Shown here: positions 12,052 to 24,000 of the stretch, piece after piece | How the letters are laid out: each line of letters starts with the position of its first letter | Numbering within the stretch: the first letter of the stretch is position 1 | Source: Priapulus caudatus | Lineage: Eukaryota > Priapulida > Priapulimorpha > Priapulimorphida > Priapulidae | DNA: 29,114 bases | Direction: 5' to 3' | NCBI RefSeq assembly: GCF_000485595.1 | Contig: NW_014577208.1 | Coordinates: 196,286-225,399 of the forward strand | Notes under the pieces: generated by a model | Told to the model about the DNA's origin: nothing | Seen by the model: the letters and a program-made list of their open reading frames with translations, nothing else | Database searches by the model: none | Program-made: the position numbers and the translations under genes

Positions 12052-13495
12052 TATACTATTTAGACAATATAGTATACCACACACAATCCAGAGTATAAAG
12101 CTAGTTAATACTAAGTCAAGACCATAAGAGAATCGTCTTTGTCTAAACCGAAAGCGCACGGACGCACCAGCCAAAGATCTTCGTTGTCTCTAATTTCCTC
12201 CTCCTCAATCCTCTCAGCTAATATGAGGCTTGGCAAATCAAAGTAATTCGAGATGTCCTCACGAGAAACATGGCATGGAGTAGTGTTGCCGTCATCAAGT
12301 AGACACTGAACTGGTGGGGTAGCTAGGGTAGCGCCCCAATTTATACGCCCAGTTCGCAGCGGAACGTGATCTGGGCCGTCGCGTACTTGACACCGCAACT
12401 CAACGACGTAATGCGAACCGCCACAACATCACGGCGTGGTCTGAGCGTGTTGGGCGTAGACAATCGAGGACGAACGTTCGAGCTTACTAAAGAGACGCAC
12501 CATGGGCATAGCGAGAGGGATGTCAGCGGCACTACAGGCACCACACACAGCAGCGCGCGCGGTATCGCAGAGACACTCCATGAACGTAGTACACAGGCGT
12601 GATGAACAACGTATTGACATCGGCTGATACCGGGCGACGAGACTTCACGCACCCGACACGCGCCTTGCGATACGATCATTAACTTCCGACTAACACAACA
12701 GAACCCGAAGTATCAAACGTGGGTACCACAGTACTACGCCTTCCCCCCACGTCTCTAATAACCGAGCCGCGCGCCGCCGCACACCCAGCAACCGCTGTCT
12801 TTCCGCCACGCTCGACCACCACGAGATTGTTTGAAGCATGCTGCAAAATTTGCGCCAAACGCTCAACTCCACGGCCTCATGGCGGGGTGAAACTGGCACC
12901 GCGCCGATAAGCGACCGCAGTAACGTCCATAGACGTTGCAATTGCGTTCTACCACGTTTGAACCACACCACCAAACGCCTCTTTAGAGCGTAGTACGAAG
13001 CGCGTATGAGATCGGGGCATGGTTGACGGGGTATGGCTAAGGGTCAAGGTTAGGGTCAGGGTTTAGCGGCGTAGGGAATAGGGGTAAGGGGTAAGAGCGT
13101 AAGCAGCCTTGACATTTTGCCATACTGACATTTGACCTTTGACAATTCGACATTTAGGAGTAGACCTGTGCCTGTGCGCGTGAGCACGTATATTGTCTTG
13201 TCCTAAGTGGTGCGTAGCGTGTTGCGCGGCGGCAAGCATTGGTAGTCAGACATGGCATCTTGTTAACATATTGAATGGCCGTTGATAATAATTGCACAGC
13301 AGACTGCGACCACGACACGAAGACTGGTATTGGCTTGGGTGTTAGCTTCCTATGCCATCTTAACTGTCTGTTATGCAGTGAAATGCGGTAATAAGCGTTG
13401 AGCGTGTGTTATTGCCAGATTGCAAGTTGGTGAGTGATTGATTGTGCTTAGCCGTTAATGTTTTCGATGTAAAAGCAGTCAGGTTCGTGTTGGCT
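12052..13495 (+). repeat. Duplicated block A, copy 1
   Basis: It matches 17148-18411. Landmarks include TACTATTTAGACAATATAGT, GAACTGGTGGGGTAGCTAGG, GACGCACCATGGGCATAGCG and GTTAATGTTTTCGATGTAAA. A GGGTCAAGGTTAGGGTCAGG segment near 13038 is a degenerate telomere-like G-rich tract present in both copies. Apparent ORFs are not maintained between copies because of frequent indels, so it is not coding. Confidence 0.92.
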
Positions 13496-13615
13496 GTCAG
13501 TGTACATGGGGAAGCAGTCGAAGTTACCCATTAATGTACTCAGTTGCAAGCAATTGAGTAATCTGGCGTTTAAGATATAGTTTTGTTTTAAATGACTGTT
13601 CTTTTTTCAGGCAAC

Positions 13616-13698
13616 TTAAATGAAGTGGCAATTTTACTAGCGATGCCCTGTAGGAAGACGTTGCCTCGCTTCACATCGTGGAAACACGCACAAAGTAA
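13616..13698 (+). repeat. Copy of positions 1-83
   Basis: TTAAATGAAGTGGCAATTTT through ACGCACAAAGTAA repeats the window start with one noted substitution. The next 50 bp lead into the CCAAT satellite. Confidence 0.95.
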
Positions 13699-13749
13699 TT
13701 CGTTTTCATATAACTTGATAATTTTGTTATTGATCAATCGACCCACGAT

Positions 13750-14770
13750 AAGTCGATTGCTAGGTGGCCCCTAATTGCCCGGCTGCTACGAGGCTCCTGA
13801 TTGGTCGGTTGCTATGAGGCTCCAGATTGGCCGGTTGCTAGGAGGCCCCTGATTGGTCGGTTGCCAGGAGGCCCCTGATTGGTCAGCTGCTACAAGGTCC
13901 CTGATTGGTCAGCTGCTATGAGGCCCCTGATTGGTCGGCTGCTATGAGGCCCCTGATTGGTCGGCTGCTACGAGGCTCCTGATTGGTTGGTTGCTAGGAG
14001 GCCCCTGATTGGTCGGCTGCTACGAGGCTCCTGATTGGTCAGTTGCTAGGAAGCCCCTGATTGGCTGGCTGCTACGAGGCTCTTAATTGGCCAGCGGCTA
14101 CGAGGCCCCTGATTGGTCGTCTGCTATGAGGCCCCTGATTGGTCGGCTGCTATGAGGCCCCTGATTGGTCGGCTGCTACGAGGCTCCTGATTGGTCTGGT
14201 GCTACGAGGCTCCTGATTGGTCGGCTGCTATGAGGCCCCTGATTGGTCGGCTGCTACGAGGCTCCTGATTGGTCAGTTTCTACGAGGCCCCCTGATTGGT
14301 CGATTGCTAGGAGGCCACTGATTGGCCAGCTGCTACAAGGCCCCTGATTGGATGGCTGCTAGGAGGCCTCTGATTGGCCAGCTGCTACAAGGCTCCTAAT
14401 TGGCCAGTGGCTATGAGACCCCTGATTGGTCGTCTTCTACAAGACTCCTGATTGGTCGGTTTCTACGAGGCCCCTGATTGGTCGGCCGCTATGAGGCCTC
14501 TGATTGGTCGGATGCTACGAGGCTCCTGATTGGCCGGTTGCTAGGAGGCCCCTGATTGGTCGGCTGCTATGAGGCTCCTGATCAGTTAGTTTCTACGAGG
14601 CGCCTGATTGGTCGGCTGCTATGAAGCTCCTGATTGGTCGGCTGCTGTAAGGCTCCTGATTGGCTGGCTGCTACGAAGCCCCTGATTGGTCGGTTGCTAG
14701 GAGGCTCTTGATTGGCCAGCTGCTACGAGGCCCCTGATTGGTCGGTTGCTAGGAGGCCCCTTATTGGGGT
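13750..14770 (+). repeat. 26-bp satellite with a CCAAT box in most units
   Basis: About 38 tandem units of 26 bp with consensus CTGATTGGTCGGCTGCTA followed by YGAGGCYC. More than 30 units keep TGATTGG, the reverse complement of CCAATCA. Variation is mainly at YGAGG and at GGTC/GGCC. Followed at 14770-14925 by a CT-rich tract. Confidence 0.95.
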
Positions 14771-15484
14771 CTACTCTCTCCCCGTCTCTCTCCATTTCTC
14801 TTTCTCGCCCATGCTTTTCTCTATTTCTCTTTCACCTGGCCTCTCTCCCCCGCTCTCTGTTTCTCTTTCACTTTCTCATGCGCCCCGGGCACACGCCATG
14901 TCTCTCTTCCGCCTCTCTCTATAATCAGAGCCATCGGATGAGCAAATTCCTAGGCAGGCAAAATTTCATGACTCAACTGTGCAATGATGAGCGACAGTCG
15001 CAGCTGTTGATCGGCGTCCATAGTGTGTTAGGGGTAGGTCTGAGACAAGGCTTTCACGAATAAGTGACCAGAAAATCACGTTAGGGTTATTTCTGATTAT
15101 ATTTGCTAAGCTTATTTTGTAATTTGCTCCAAAATGGGGGGGGGGCAGATGACCCCTTGCCCCACCAGAGGCTACGGCCCTGATAATTCTCATTAATTAC
15201 ACTGTGCATGCTCCACGTGTGGCGTGTACTGTATGAAAGCAATCATGCTACTTAAAAACACGTCAAAAGTCTTCAAGAATATTTCACTTTGGAATGAACT
15301 GTGTACTCGTAACCGTACAGATAACCTAGCTTTTGTCACATTTATATTTTATTTCTAAAAGCGTACAGTATTTGTCACATTAAAAGGCATACTCTGAAAA
15401 TCTCTAGGGGGCAACTGCCCCTGCTGCCCCCCTGCTGCGTAGGCCTACGGCCCTGTTGGCTATAAATTATAGAGACATAAGAGT
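14771..15484. other. CT-rich tract and gene-free sequence with two G/C-run motifs
   Basis: CTCTC/TTTCTC low complexity to 14925. Two stretches, near 15134-15182 and 15408-15456, each have a G run, CCCC runs and then GGCTACGGCCCTG or GGCCTACGGCCCTG; they look like degenerate ends of one dispersed element. No gene. Confidence 0.5.
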
Positions 15485-15655
15485 CTACTATAATATTATT
15501 TCTATGGCATTGGCGGTGAGGCGCTTAATTTCAAGCGTCAGCATTTTTTCACTTTTGTCAATGTACCATTACTTAATAAACAAATATATAACTATAATGC
15601 TCATATAAGCACTCACTTTAACACAGAACCTTGGAAAATCTCAATAAAAAGAGGT
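15485..15655 (+). repeat. Copy of positions ~173-355
   Basis: GAGTCTACTATAATATTATT through CTCAATAAAAAGAGGTC is nearly identical to the window-start copy, apart from ATTGGC added near 15510 and small changes near 15627. Confidence 0.94.
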
Positions 15656-15930
15656 CTATGGTGGCCCAGTGACGCCATAGCGATTTTCCGGTGTTTAACA
15701 GCAGTTATATTTTTTATTTTATTATTATTATTTTTTATTTTTTTATTATTATATTTTTTAAATTTTTATTTATTTATTTTTAATTTATAAAAAAAATAAA
15801 AAAATAAAAATATAAAAATAAAAATAAAATAAAATAAAATAAAATAAAAATAAAATGAAAACGCTGCACTGGCCCAGCAACGCCATAGCGCCATAGACAT
15901 AGTATGGTGGCCCAGCAACGCCATAGCGCA
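15656..15930. repeat. GGCCCAG-ACGCCATAGCG repeats flanking a T-rich/A-rich tract
   Basis: Three copies of GGCCCAGYRACGCCATAGCG at 15663, 15871 and 15909. Between the first two lies a TTTTTA tract (15707-15790) followed by an AAAATA tract (15788-15856) that could fold into a long AT hairpin. Confidence 0.85.
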
Positions 15931-15957
15931 ATGCAACTTGGGTAAACCTTATACATT

Positions 15958-16020
15958 AGACTGGTGCTCGCTCGCACCCATCAAGTAACTAAGCCGAGAG
16001 GTGGGAGCGAGTACCAGTCT
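15958..16020. repeat. 21-bp inverted repeat
   Basis: AGACTGGTGCTCGCTCGCACC (15958-15978, 21 bases with two mismatches) pairs with 16000-16020 across a 21-bp loop. Sequence from here to about 16400 has further partial repeats of CATTTAGTG and TTTAGTGATAGTCA but no gene. Confidence 0.8.
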
Positions 16021-16484
16021 ATCTATATAACATACCACAATCCCTTAGCGAGCATGTCTTCGCTCCATCCAAACCACGACAGATGGCGCTCTCGCTCTGG
16101 CTCAATTCTACCTGTATTATCTAACCTGTATAATACCAGTCGTCATGTTACGCTTGACTGCGTTCGCTACACTGACGAGTATGGCAGGCGAGGTGGGACA
16201 TAAATGGTATTTAGTGACAGTCACATATTCGAATTAATGTCTATCATATATTCTATTTAGTGATAGTCATTAAAGTCACCAATCAATACAACTTATTTTG
16301 TCTCAGCCAATCATAGCATGGAATTTATTTACAAACACTAAATGATTTAATGATAGAACTAAATGCATTTAGTGTCTTGTCATTAAATCGACGCTGCTAC
16401 CAATTCAGAGCCAACGTACAAGATCCGCTGGGCGGCCGCCAGCTTGACGTTCCGTAAACAAAAATCACGTCCAGAAGGTTGAAG
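16021..16484. other. Gene-free stretch
   Basis: AT-rich; repeated ATTTAGTG/CACTAAAT motifs at 16205-16390 in both orientations suggest a degraded inverted-repeat element. No coding sequence is recognised. Confidence 0.5.
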
Positions 16485-16773
16485 CATGGTGAGGTGGTGG
16501 AGGAGGGAGGGGAGAAGTGGTGGAGAAAGGCAGGAAGGGCTGAGAATGCTGTGCAAGAATGAGGAAGGGGGAGAAGGGAGAAGGGTGAGTGAGAAAGGCA
16601 GGAGGGGAGAAGCTGGCTGGAAAAGGAGGATGGGGATGAAGGCTGAGTTGGAGCAATGAGGAAGGGGAGAAGGGAGAAGGTGGATCGTGCGTGGCTTGGG
16701 AGAATGGAGGGAAGGGGCTGGAGAAGGAGCAGAAGGTGGTCGAGAAGGAGGAATTTAGGGGAAGAAGTGGTTG
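16485..16773 (+). repeat. Purine-rich GGAGAAGG tract ending at the assembly gap
   Basis: Degenerate GAGGAAGGGGAGAAGG repeats on one strand (polypurine). The assembly breaks within it. Confidence 0.85.
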
Positions 16774-17147
16774 NNNNNNNNNNNNNNNNNNNNNNNNNNN
16801 NNNNNNNNNNNNNNNNNNNNNNNNNNNNNNNNNNNNNNNNNNNNNNNNNNNNNNNNNNNNNNNNNNNNNNNNNNNNNNNNNNNNNNNNNNNNNNNNNNNN
16901 NNNNNNNNNNNNNNNNNNNNNNNNNNNNNNNNNNNNNNNNNNNNNNNNNNNNNNNNNNNNNNNNNNNNNNNNNNNNNNNNNNNNNNNNNNNNNNNNNNNN
17001 NNNNNNNNNNNNNNNNNNNNNNNNNNNNNNNNNNNNNNNNNNNNNNNNNNNNNNNNNNNNNNNNNNNNNNNNNNNNNNNNNNNNNNNNNNNNNNNNNNNN
17101 NNNNNNNNNNNNNNNNNNNNNNNNNNNNNNNNNNNNNNNNNNNNNNN
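16774..17147. other. Assembly gap (374 N)
   Basis: A run of Ns between a polypurine tract and the start of the second copy of block A. The true size and the join are unknown. Confidence 0.99.
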
Positions 17148-18411
17148 TATACTATTTAGACAATATAGTATAGAGTATATAGTTATATAGTAAGACCATA
17201 GAGAAGTCGTCTTTCTACCGAAAGCCACGGACGCACCCAGCAAGATCTTCGTTGTCTTCTATTTCTCCTCCTCATCCTCCTCAGCATGATGAGGGCTTGG
17301 CAATCAAGTAATTCGAGATGTCCTTCTACGAGAAACATGGCATGGAGTAGTGTTGCCTCATCCATAGTAGACACTGAACTGGTGGGGTAGCTAGGGTAGC
17401 GCCCCAATTTATACCCCAAGTTCGCAGGACGTGATCTGGGCGTGGTATTGACGCAACTAACACGTAATGCGAACGCCACAACGGCGTGGTCTGAGCGTGT
17501 TGGGCGTAGTACAATCGTAGTACGAACGGGTCGAGCTTACTAGAGACGCACCATGGGCATAGCGAGAGGGTGGTCAGGTCGCAGAGACATCTCCATGAAC
17601 GTAGTAACAGCGTGATGAAAACGTATTGACATCGTGCTGAGTACGGGGCGACAATTTTCACGCACCCGACACGCTTGCGATACGATCATTAAGTTCGTAC
17701 TACGCTCGAGTTACGTGGGTACTTAGTACTACGCCTTCCACGTCTCTAATACGCCCGCACTGCGCTGTCTTTCCGCCACGCTCGCACCACGATTGTTTTG
17801 AACATGCTCAAAATTTGGCCACGCTCTCCACGCTCATGGTGACTGCACCGCGCTCGATCGCGATCGCAGTACGTCCATAGACGTTCATATTGCGTTCTAC
17901 ACGTTTGAACCACCACGCTCTTAGAGCGTAGTACGAGCGTAGTGAGATCGGGGCCATGGTGTGACGGGGGTATGGGCTAGGGTCAAGGTTAGGGTCAGGG
18001 TTAGCGGTAGGGATAGGGGTAGGGGTAAGAGGTAAGCAGCCTTGACATTTGCCATATGACATTTGACCTTTGACAATTGACATTTAGGAGTACCTGTGCC
18101 TGTGCGCGTGAGCACGTATATGTCTGTCTAAGTGTGCGTAAGCGTGTGCGCGCGGCAAGCATTGGTAGTAGACATGGCACTGTTAACTATTGTGAATGCC
18201 TTGATAATAATTGCAAGCAGACTGGACCACGACGACGAGACTGGTTAATTGCCTGGTGTTAGCTTCCTTGCCATCTTACTGTCTGTTAGCAGGAAATGCG
18301 GTATATAAGCCGGTTGAGCGTGTGTTATTGCCAGATTGCAAGTTGGTGAGTGATTGGTTGTGCTTAGCCGTTAATGTTTTCGATGTAAAAGCAGTCAGGT
18401 TCGTGTTGGCT
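17148..18411 (+). repeat. Duplicated block A, copy 2
   Basis: Second copy of 12052-13495, about 180 bp shorter because of many one- to several-base deletions, with relatively few substitutions. It begins exactly at the gap edge, so its true left end is hidden. Confidence 0.92.
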
Positions 18412-19275
18412 AAGAATCCGCTATTTAGTCCCGCAATTCAAGGCAAAGCTAATTTCAAGAAATAAACTACAGCGCCATGCATTAATTAATGTTTTGTTAA
18501 ACTGTTAACACATTTTGTTATACGCACACACTTACAAACGCACGCGTATAATACCAGCGCTGTGACTGCGAAATTAAATTAATTATAGCATGTATACGAT
18601 GGTGTTTGAAGCCAAGCCAAATGCATACGTTAGATCTCTTCATTATCACGTGTATGCGCAACATTTCTGTCATTGTTTCACACGAACCCGTTACATACTT
18701 GTGCGAAGATCACGATAACCTACATACACCATAAACACACGCCCGCCCGCCCGCACGCACGTACCCTAACACACACACACATACGGTAACGCTTTTCAAG
18801 GCCTACTTTAATATTTTACGTTAAATGTACTTTTTAGAAGCTCGTGACATTTTAGCAATTAGATGCGATGCAGAAATAGTTCGTTATCATATTTTCCCAT
18901 CGGACAAATGCACGAGCACGCAATTAGGCATTGATGGGTTCGAAACGTTTGTGAAGATTTTCCCAAGCCAAATGAGCCCATTATCATTTTACGTTACTTA
19001 ATTAGGGCACTTTTAGTTAATCTGTTTTGCGATTTACAAAATAGTTTAACCTAATCTCAAGACAATAGAATAACCAGCATTGGTATTTGCCGCATACCAA
19101 CATCATGTGGAACACAGCGAAACATCATCATCATCTTCTTCTTCTTCTTCTTCTTCTTCTTCTTCTTCTTCTTCTTCTTCTTCTTCTTCTTCTTCTTCTT
19201 CTTCATCTTATTCTTTTTCTTCGTCGTCGTCTTTTTCTTTCTTTTTTTATCATCATCAACAGCAACAATAATAAC

Positions 19276-19307
<32 letters not shown>

Positions 19308-19320
19308 CAACACCACCACC

Positions 19321-19367
<47 letters not shown>

Positions 19368-19640
19368 AACAAGCAAGCAACGTCGCATCAACGATTCAGA
19401 TATTCTCGTCTGGTGATTGAAACGGAGATGTAAATATTTGCATATGTTAAAGAAAAGGATACTGTGACGAAAAACTTTGACCTAATACAATAAAAAGTGG
19501 AATTAATTAGAGCACAATGTTGTATGCTGCGCGATCGATTAGAGCGATCCACCGCCGAGCTATCCAACAAAAATCGTATAGTGGCGCCGCCTGTATCGCA
19601 TGGCGTAGGTCTAATCCTCCTATCAAAGCTATAATTATTA
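18408..19640 (+). repeat. Duplicated block B, copy 2
   Basis: Second copy of 6460-7799, joined directly to block A at a shared GGCT. Its CTT (19134-19204) and CAA (19286-19367) microsatellites are longer and purer than in copy 1. Confidence 0.92.
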
Positions 19641-20230
19641 AATGTACTATTTTCTAGCGAGTCCTTTCCGTTTCGGGTTTTCACGAGAATTAGCAGATTA
19701 TACCGTGAATTAAGAGATACATTCTAGTTTAGAAGCAGGACAACTGCTAGTTAACGTTCATATTTCAAACAAGGCAAGTCAAATATGGTACTAGTATAGT
19801 TTTATTTGAGATATATGCAGTTATTCATCTAGATCTGCATAGGTGTTATTTTTTTTGTATGGAAGCATGTCTGTCATGTGGAAAATCAGTCGCACATCCT
19901 CGTCGGGCTACTGACAATGGAGAAGACAATTCAATATTAACTGGTCGCATGTGTTTAAGATACAAAATAGTTTTATCACTTGTATTCACCAGTGTTCATT
20001 GACAAAACACCTACAAGCAGTAATGAGGACTTCGTCGTACTGCAATGTTTGTAGTGTTTTTTATTAACGTAGTGGTTGTTTTCACGGCCGACGTGTCCGC
20101 TACTGAAGTCCCCGACCAATCACAGAGCCCCTTACTTCTGGGTAGTAAGAAAAATAGTGGCAGTTGAAATTATAGGTGATAATTTATAGACTTCAAATCG
20201 GCATTAGACTCGTGCCAAAAGGGTTCTAGG
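19641..20230. other. Gene-free stretch upstream of SF3B3
   Basis: AT-rich; no coding sequence is recognised. GACCAATCACAG at 20114 is an isolated CCAAT-box-like sequence. Confidence 0.5.
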
Positions 20231-20358
20231 TAGTGATGTCACGATCATCGATTATACTCGATCATCGGTTGAACAGTGGCTCGAACCAAGCGCCTAGTGA
20301 TGTCACGATCATCGATTATACTCGATCATCGGTTGAACAGTGGCTCGAACCAAGCGCT
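20231..20358 (+). repeat. Tandem duplication of a 64-bp unit
   Basis: Two adjacent copies, 20231-20294 and 20295-20358, are identical except at the final base. Each contains CGATCATCGATTATACTCG and GGCTCGAACCAAGCGC. The near-identity implies a recent event. Confidence 0.95.
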
Positions 20359-21066
20359 TGGTTATCAAAATCCATTTAATCTATTTCATCAGAGAAAAAA
20401 AAAATTCGAAATAAATTTATGTAAAACTTGAACAAGAAAACTTGGAAAAGTGATGAGAATCAGAGATATCATCGCTATTTTAGTTCGGGAATCACCTGAC
20501 ATTCGCCGTAGTTACTTCCTGTTGAGGGGCTAAAGCCTAGGACACACTAGGGATTTTATACGCTGGCTAAACAAGTACATGTATACATGTATGCACACGA
20601 CGTTACGCACACGCAGGCATTCAAGTTCAACACCCCGAGTAACCGATTGTAATCGATCATCGGTTACTTGGGTCCAACCGATGATCGATTACGAAATTTC
20701 AACCGATTGACAACACTAGTTCTAGGGTTAGGGTCTAATCAGTGATTATTTAGTAGCGGAAACGGCGGCCATGGAAATAACTCCCATCTTTTATTAATAT
20801 ATGTGATCAAACATAACATTTTACTTTATTACTTGTTCCGTTTCATGGAAATGGCACTAATGTATAAACTAGCATGGCTATAAATACAGCGATGATAGCT
20901 CTATCAGTATAGCCCTGGAAGTAGTGCCTTCGTGCCTAACAACTGATTCTGAGGTCGTGCTTGTAGAGCTACGTTGGTAAGCGACGTAACACTCGTAGAC
21001 AATCGCGTCATCGTCGCCGAATCGTGTGTTGCAGAATTTTGGTGCAGCCACTGACTCCCAGCGAAG
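20359..21066 (+). promoter_or_regulatory. Upstream region and probable 5' UTR of SF3B3
   Basis: No ORF of note. The composition is AT-rich up to the start codon and then changes sharply to GC-rich coding sequence. GGCGGCCATGG at 20766 resembles a YY1-type core often found near starts of housekeeping genes. GTGTTGCAG and TTTTGGTGCAG just before the ATG look like acceptors, so a 5' UTR intron is possible. The transcription start cannot be placed from sequence alone. Confidence 0.3.
20649..20692. repeat. Perfect 17-bp inverted repeat with 10-bp loop
   Basis: GTAATCGATCATCGGTT at 20649-20665 is the exact reverse complement of AACCGATGATCGATTAC at 20676-20692. The motif family (ATCGATCATCGGTT) also occurs in the 64-bp duplication and, diverged, in intron 1, which points to a dispersed MITE-like element around SF3B3. 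Confidence 0.9.
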
Positions 21067-24000
21067 ATGTTCCTGTACAACCTGACCCTGCAGCATGCGA
21101 CGGGCATCACGCACGCCGTGCACGGCAACTTTTCCGGCAGCAAGCAGCAGGAGATCGTCGTCTCGCGCGGCAAGATCCTCGAGCTGATGCGGCCCGACGC
21201 GAACACGGGCAAGATCCACACGCTGCTCAGCATCGAGGTGTTCGGCATCGTGCGCGCGCTCATGGCGTTCCGGCTCACCGGCGGCAACAAGGACTACATC
21301 GTCGTCGGCTCCGACTCGGGCCGCATCGTCATCCTCGAGTACCAGCCGCAGAAGAACGTCTTCGATAAGGTGCACCAGGAGACGTTCGGCAAGAGCGGCT
21401 GCCGGCGCATCGTGCCCGGCCAGTACCTCGCGATCGACCCGAAGGGCCGCGCCGTCATGATCGGCGCCGTTGAGAAGCAGAAGCTCGTCTACATCCTGAA
21501 TCGCGACGCACAGGCGCGGCTCACCATCTCGTCGCCGCTCGAGGCGCACAAGTCGAGCACGCTCGTCTACCACATTGTCGGCGTCGACGTCGGCTTCGAG
21601 AACCCGATGTTCGCGTGCCTCGAGATCGACTACGAGGACGCCGACCACGACCACACGGGCGAGGCGGCGGCCGCGACGCAGCAGACGCTCACGTACTACG
21701 AGCTCGATCTCGGGCTGAACCACGTCGTGCGCAAGTACAGCGAGCCGCTCGAGGAGCACGGCAACTTCCTCATCTCGGTGCCCGGCGGCAACGACGGCCC
21801 GAGCGGCGTGCTCATCTGCTCGGAGAACTACGTCACCTACAAGAACCTCGGCGACCAGCCGGACATCCGCATGCCGATCCCGCGCCGACGCAACGACCTC
21901 GACGACCCCGAGCGCGGCATGATCTTCGTCAACTCGGCGACGCACAAGACGAAGTCGATGTTCTTCTTCCTCGCGCAGACCGAGCAGGGCGACGTCTTCA
22001 AGATCACGCTCGAGACGGACGAGGACATGGTGACGGAGATCCGCATCAAGTTCTTCGACACGGTGCCCGTCGCGACGTCGATGAGCGTGCTGCGCACCGG
22101 CTTCCTCTTCGTCGCGGCCGAGTTCGGCAACCACTACCTCTACCAGATCACGTCGCTCGGCGACAACGACGACGAGCCGGAGTTCTCGAGCGCGATGCCG
22201 ATTGAGGAGGGCGACACGTTCTTCTTCGCGCCGCGGCCGCTGCGCAACCTCGTGCTCGTCGACGAGCTCGACAGCCTCTCGCCGATCATGAGCTGCCAGA
22301 TCATGGACCTCGCAAACGAGGACACGCCGCAGCTGTACGTCGCGTGCGGGCAGGGCGCGCGCTCGTCGCTCCGCGTGCTGCGCCACGGCCTCGAGGTCAC
22401 CGAGATGGCCGTCTCGGAGCTGCCGGGCAACCCGAACGCCGTCTGGACGGTGCGCAAGAACGTCGACGACGAGTACGATGCCTACATCATCGTCTCGTTC
22501 GTCAACGCGACGCTCGTGCTCTCGATCGGCGAGACCGTCGAGGAGGTGACCGACTCGGGCTTCCTCGGCACGACGCCGACGCTGTCCTGCTCGCAGCTCG
22601 GCGACGATGCGCTCATACAGGTCTACCCGGACGGCATCCGGCACATCCGCGCTGACAAGCGCGTCAACGAGTGGAAGTCGCCGGGCAAGAAGACGATCAG
22701 CAAGTGCGCCGTCAACCAGCGGCAGGTCGTCATCGCGCTGACGGGCGGCGAGCTCGTCTACTTCGAGATGGACCCGACGGGCCAGCTGAACGAGTACACG
22801 GAGCGCAAGGAGATGTCGTCGGACGTGATCTGCATGTCGCTCGCGAGCGTACCCGGCGGCGAGCAGCGCTCGAGATTCCTTGCCGTCGGCCTCGCCGACA
22901 ACACGGTGCGCATCATCTCGCTCGACCCGTCCGACTGTCTGTCGCCGCTGAGCATGCAGGCGCTGCCGGCGCCGTCCGAGTCGCTGTGCATCGTCGAGAT
23001 GGGCGGCGTCGAGGCGACGGAGGACGAGAGCGCCGGCGCGCAGGGCCAGTTGTTCCTCAACATCGGCCTGCAGAACGGCGTGCTGCTGCGCACGGTGCTC
23101 GACCCCGTCACGGGCGACCTGTCGGACACGCGCACGCGCTACTTGGGCGCGCGGCCCGTCAAGCTGTTCCGGCTGCGCATGCAGGGCAACGAGGCCGTGC
23201 TCGCCATCTCGAGCCGCACGTGGCTCAGCTACACGTACCAGTCGCGCTTCCACCTGACGCCGCTCTCGTACGAGTCGCTCGAATTCGCGTCGGGCTTCGC
23301 TTCGGAGCAGTGCCCCGAGGGCGTCGTCGCGATCTCGACTAACACGCTGCGCATCCTCGCGCTCGAGAAGCTCGGCGCCGTCTTCAACCAGCTGTCGTAC
23401 CCGCTGCAGTACACGCCGCGCCGCTTCGTGCTGCACGCCGAGTCGAACAGCCTCGTTGTCATCGAGACCGACCACAACGCGTACACGGACGAGACGAAGC
23501 GGCAGCGCAAGGCGCAGATGGCCGAGGAGATGAAGGAGGCGGCCGGCGACGAGGAGAAGGAGCTCGCCGACGAGATGGCGCAGGCCTTCCTCAACGAGAC
23601 GCTGCCCGAGAGCGTGTTCGGCTCGCCGAAGGCCGGCGTCGGCATGTGGGCGTCGCTGATCCGCGTCGTCTCGCCCGTCTCCGGCGAGACGCTGCAGAAG
23701 ATCGCGCTCGAGCAGAACGAGGCGGCGTTCAGCATCGCGACGTGCCGCTTCGCAAACCGCCACGACGAGCAGTTCGTTCTCGTCGGCACGGCGAAGGACC
23801 TGCAGCTGAGCCCGCGGCAGTGCAGCAGCGGCTACATCCGCACGTACCGCGTGTCCGAGGACGGCCGCCTCGAGTTCCAGCACCGCACGGTCGTCGAGGA
23901 CGTGCCGTCGGCGATGGTCGCCTACCAGGGCCGCGTGCTCGTCGGCATCGGCCGGCTGCTGCGCATCTACGACCTCGGCAAGAAGAAGCTGCTGCGCAAG

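Noticed and set aside
12111-12974. Short ORFs in block A as a possible gene
   Set aside because: The second copy of the block breaks the same frames with many indels and no protein similarity is recognisable.
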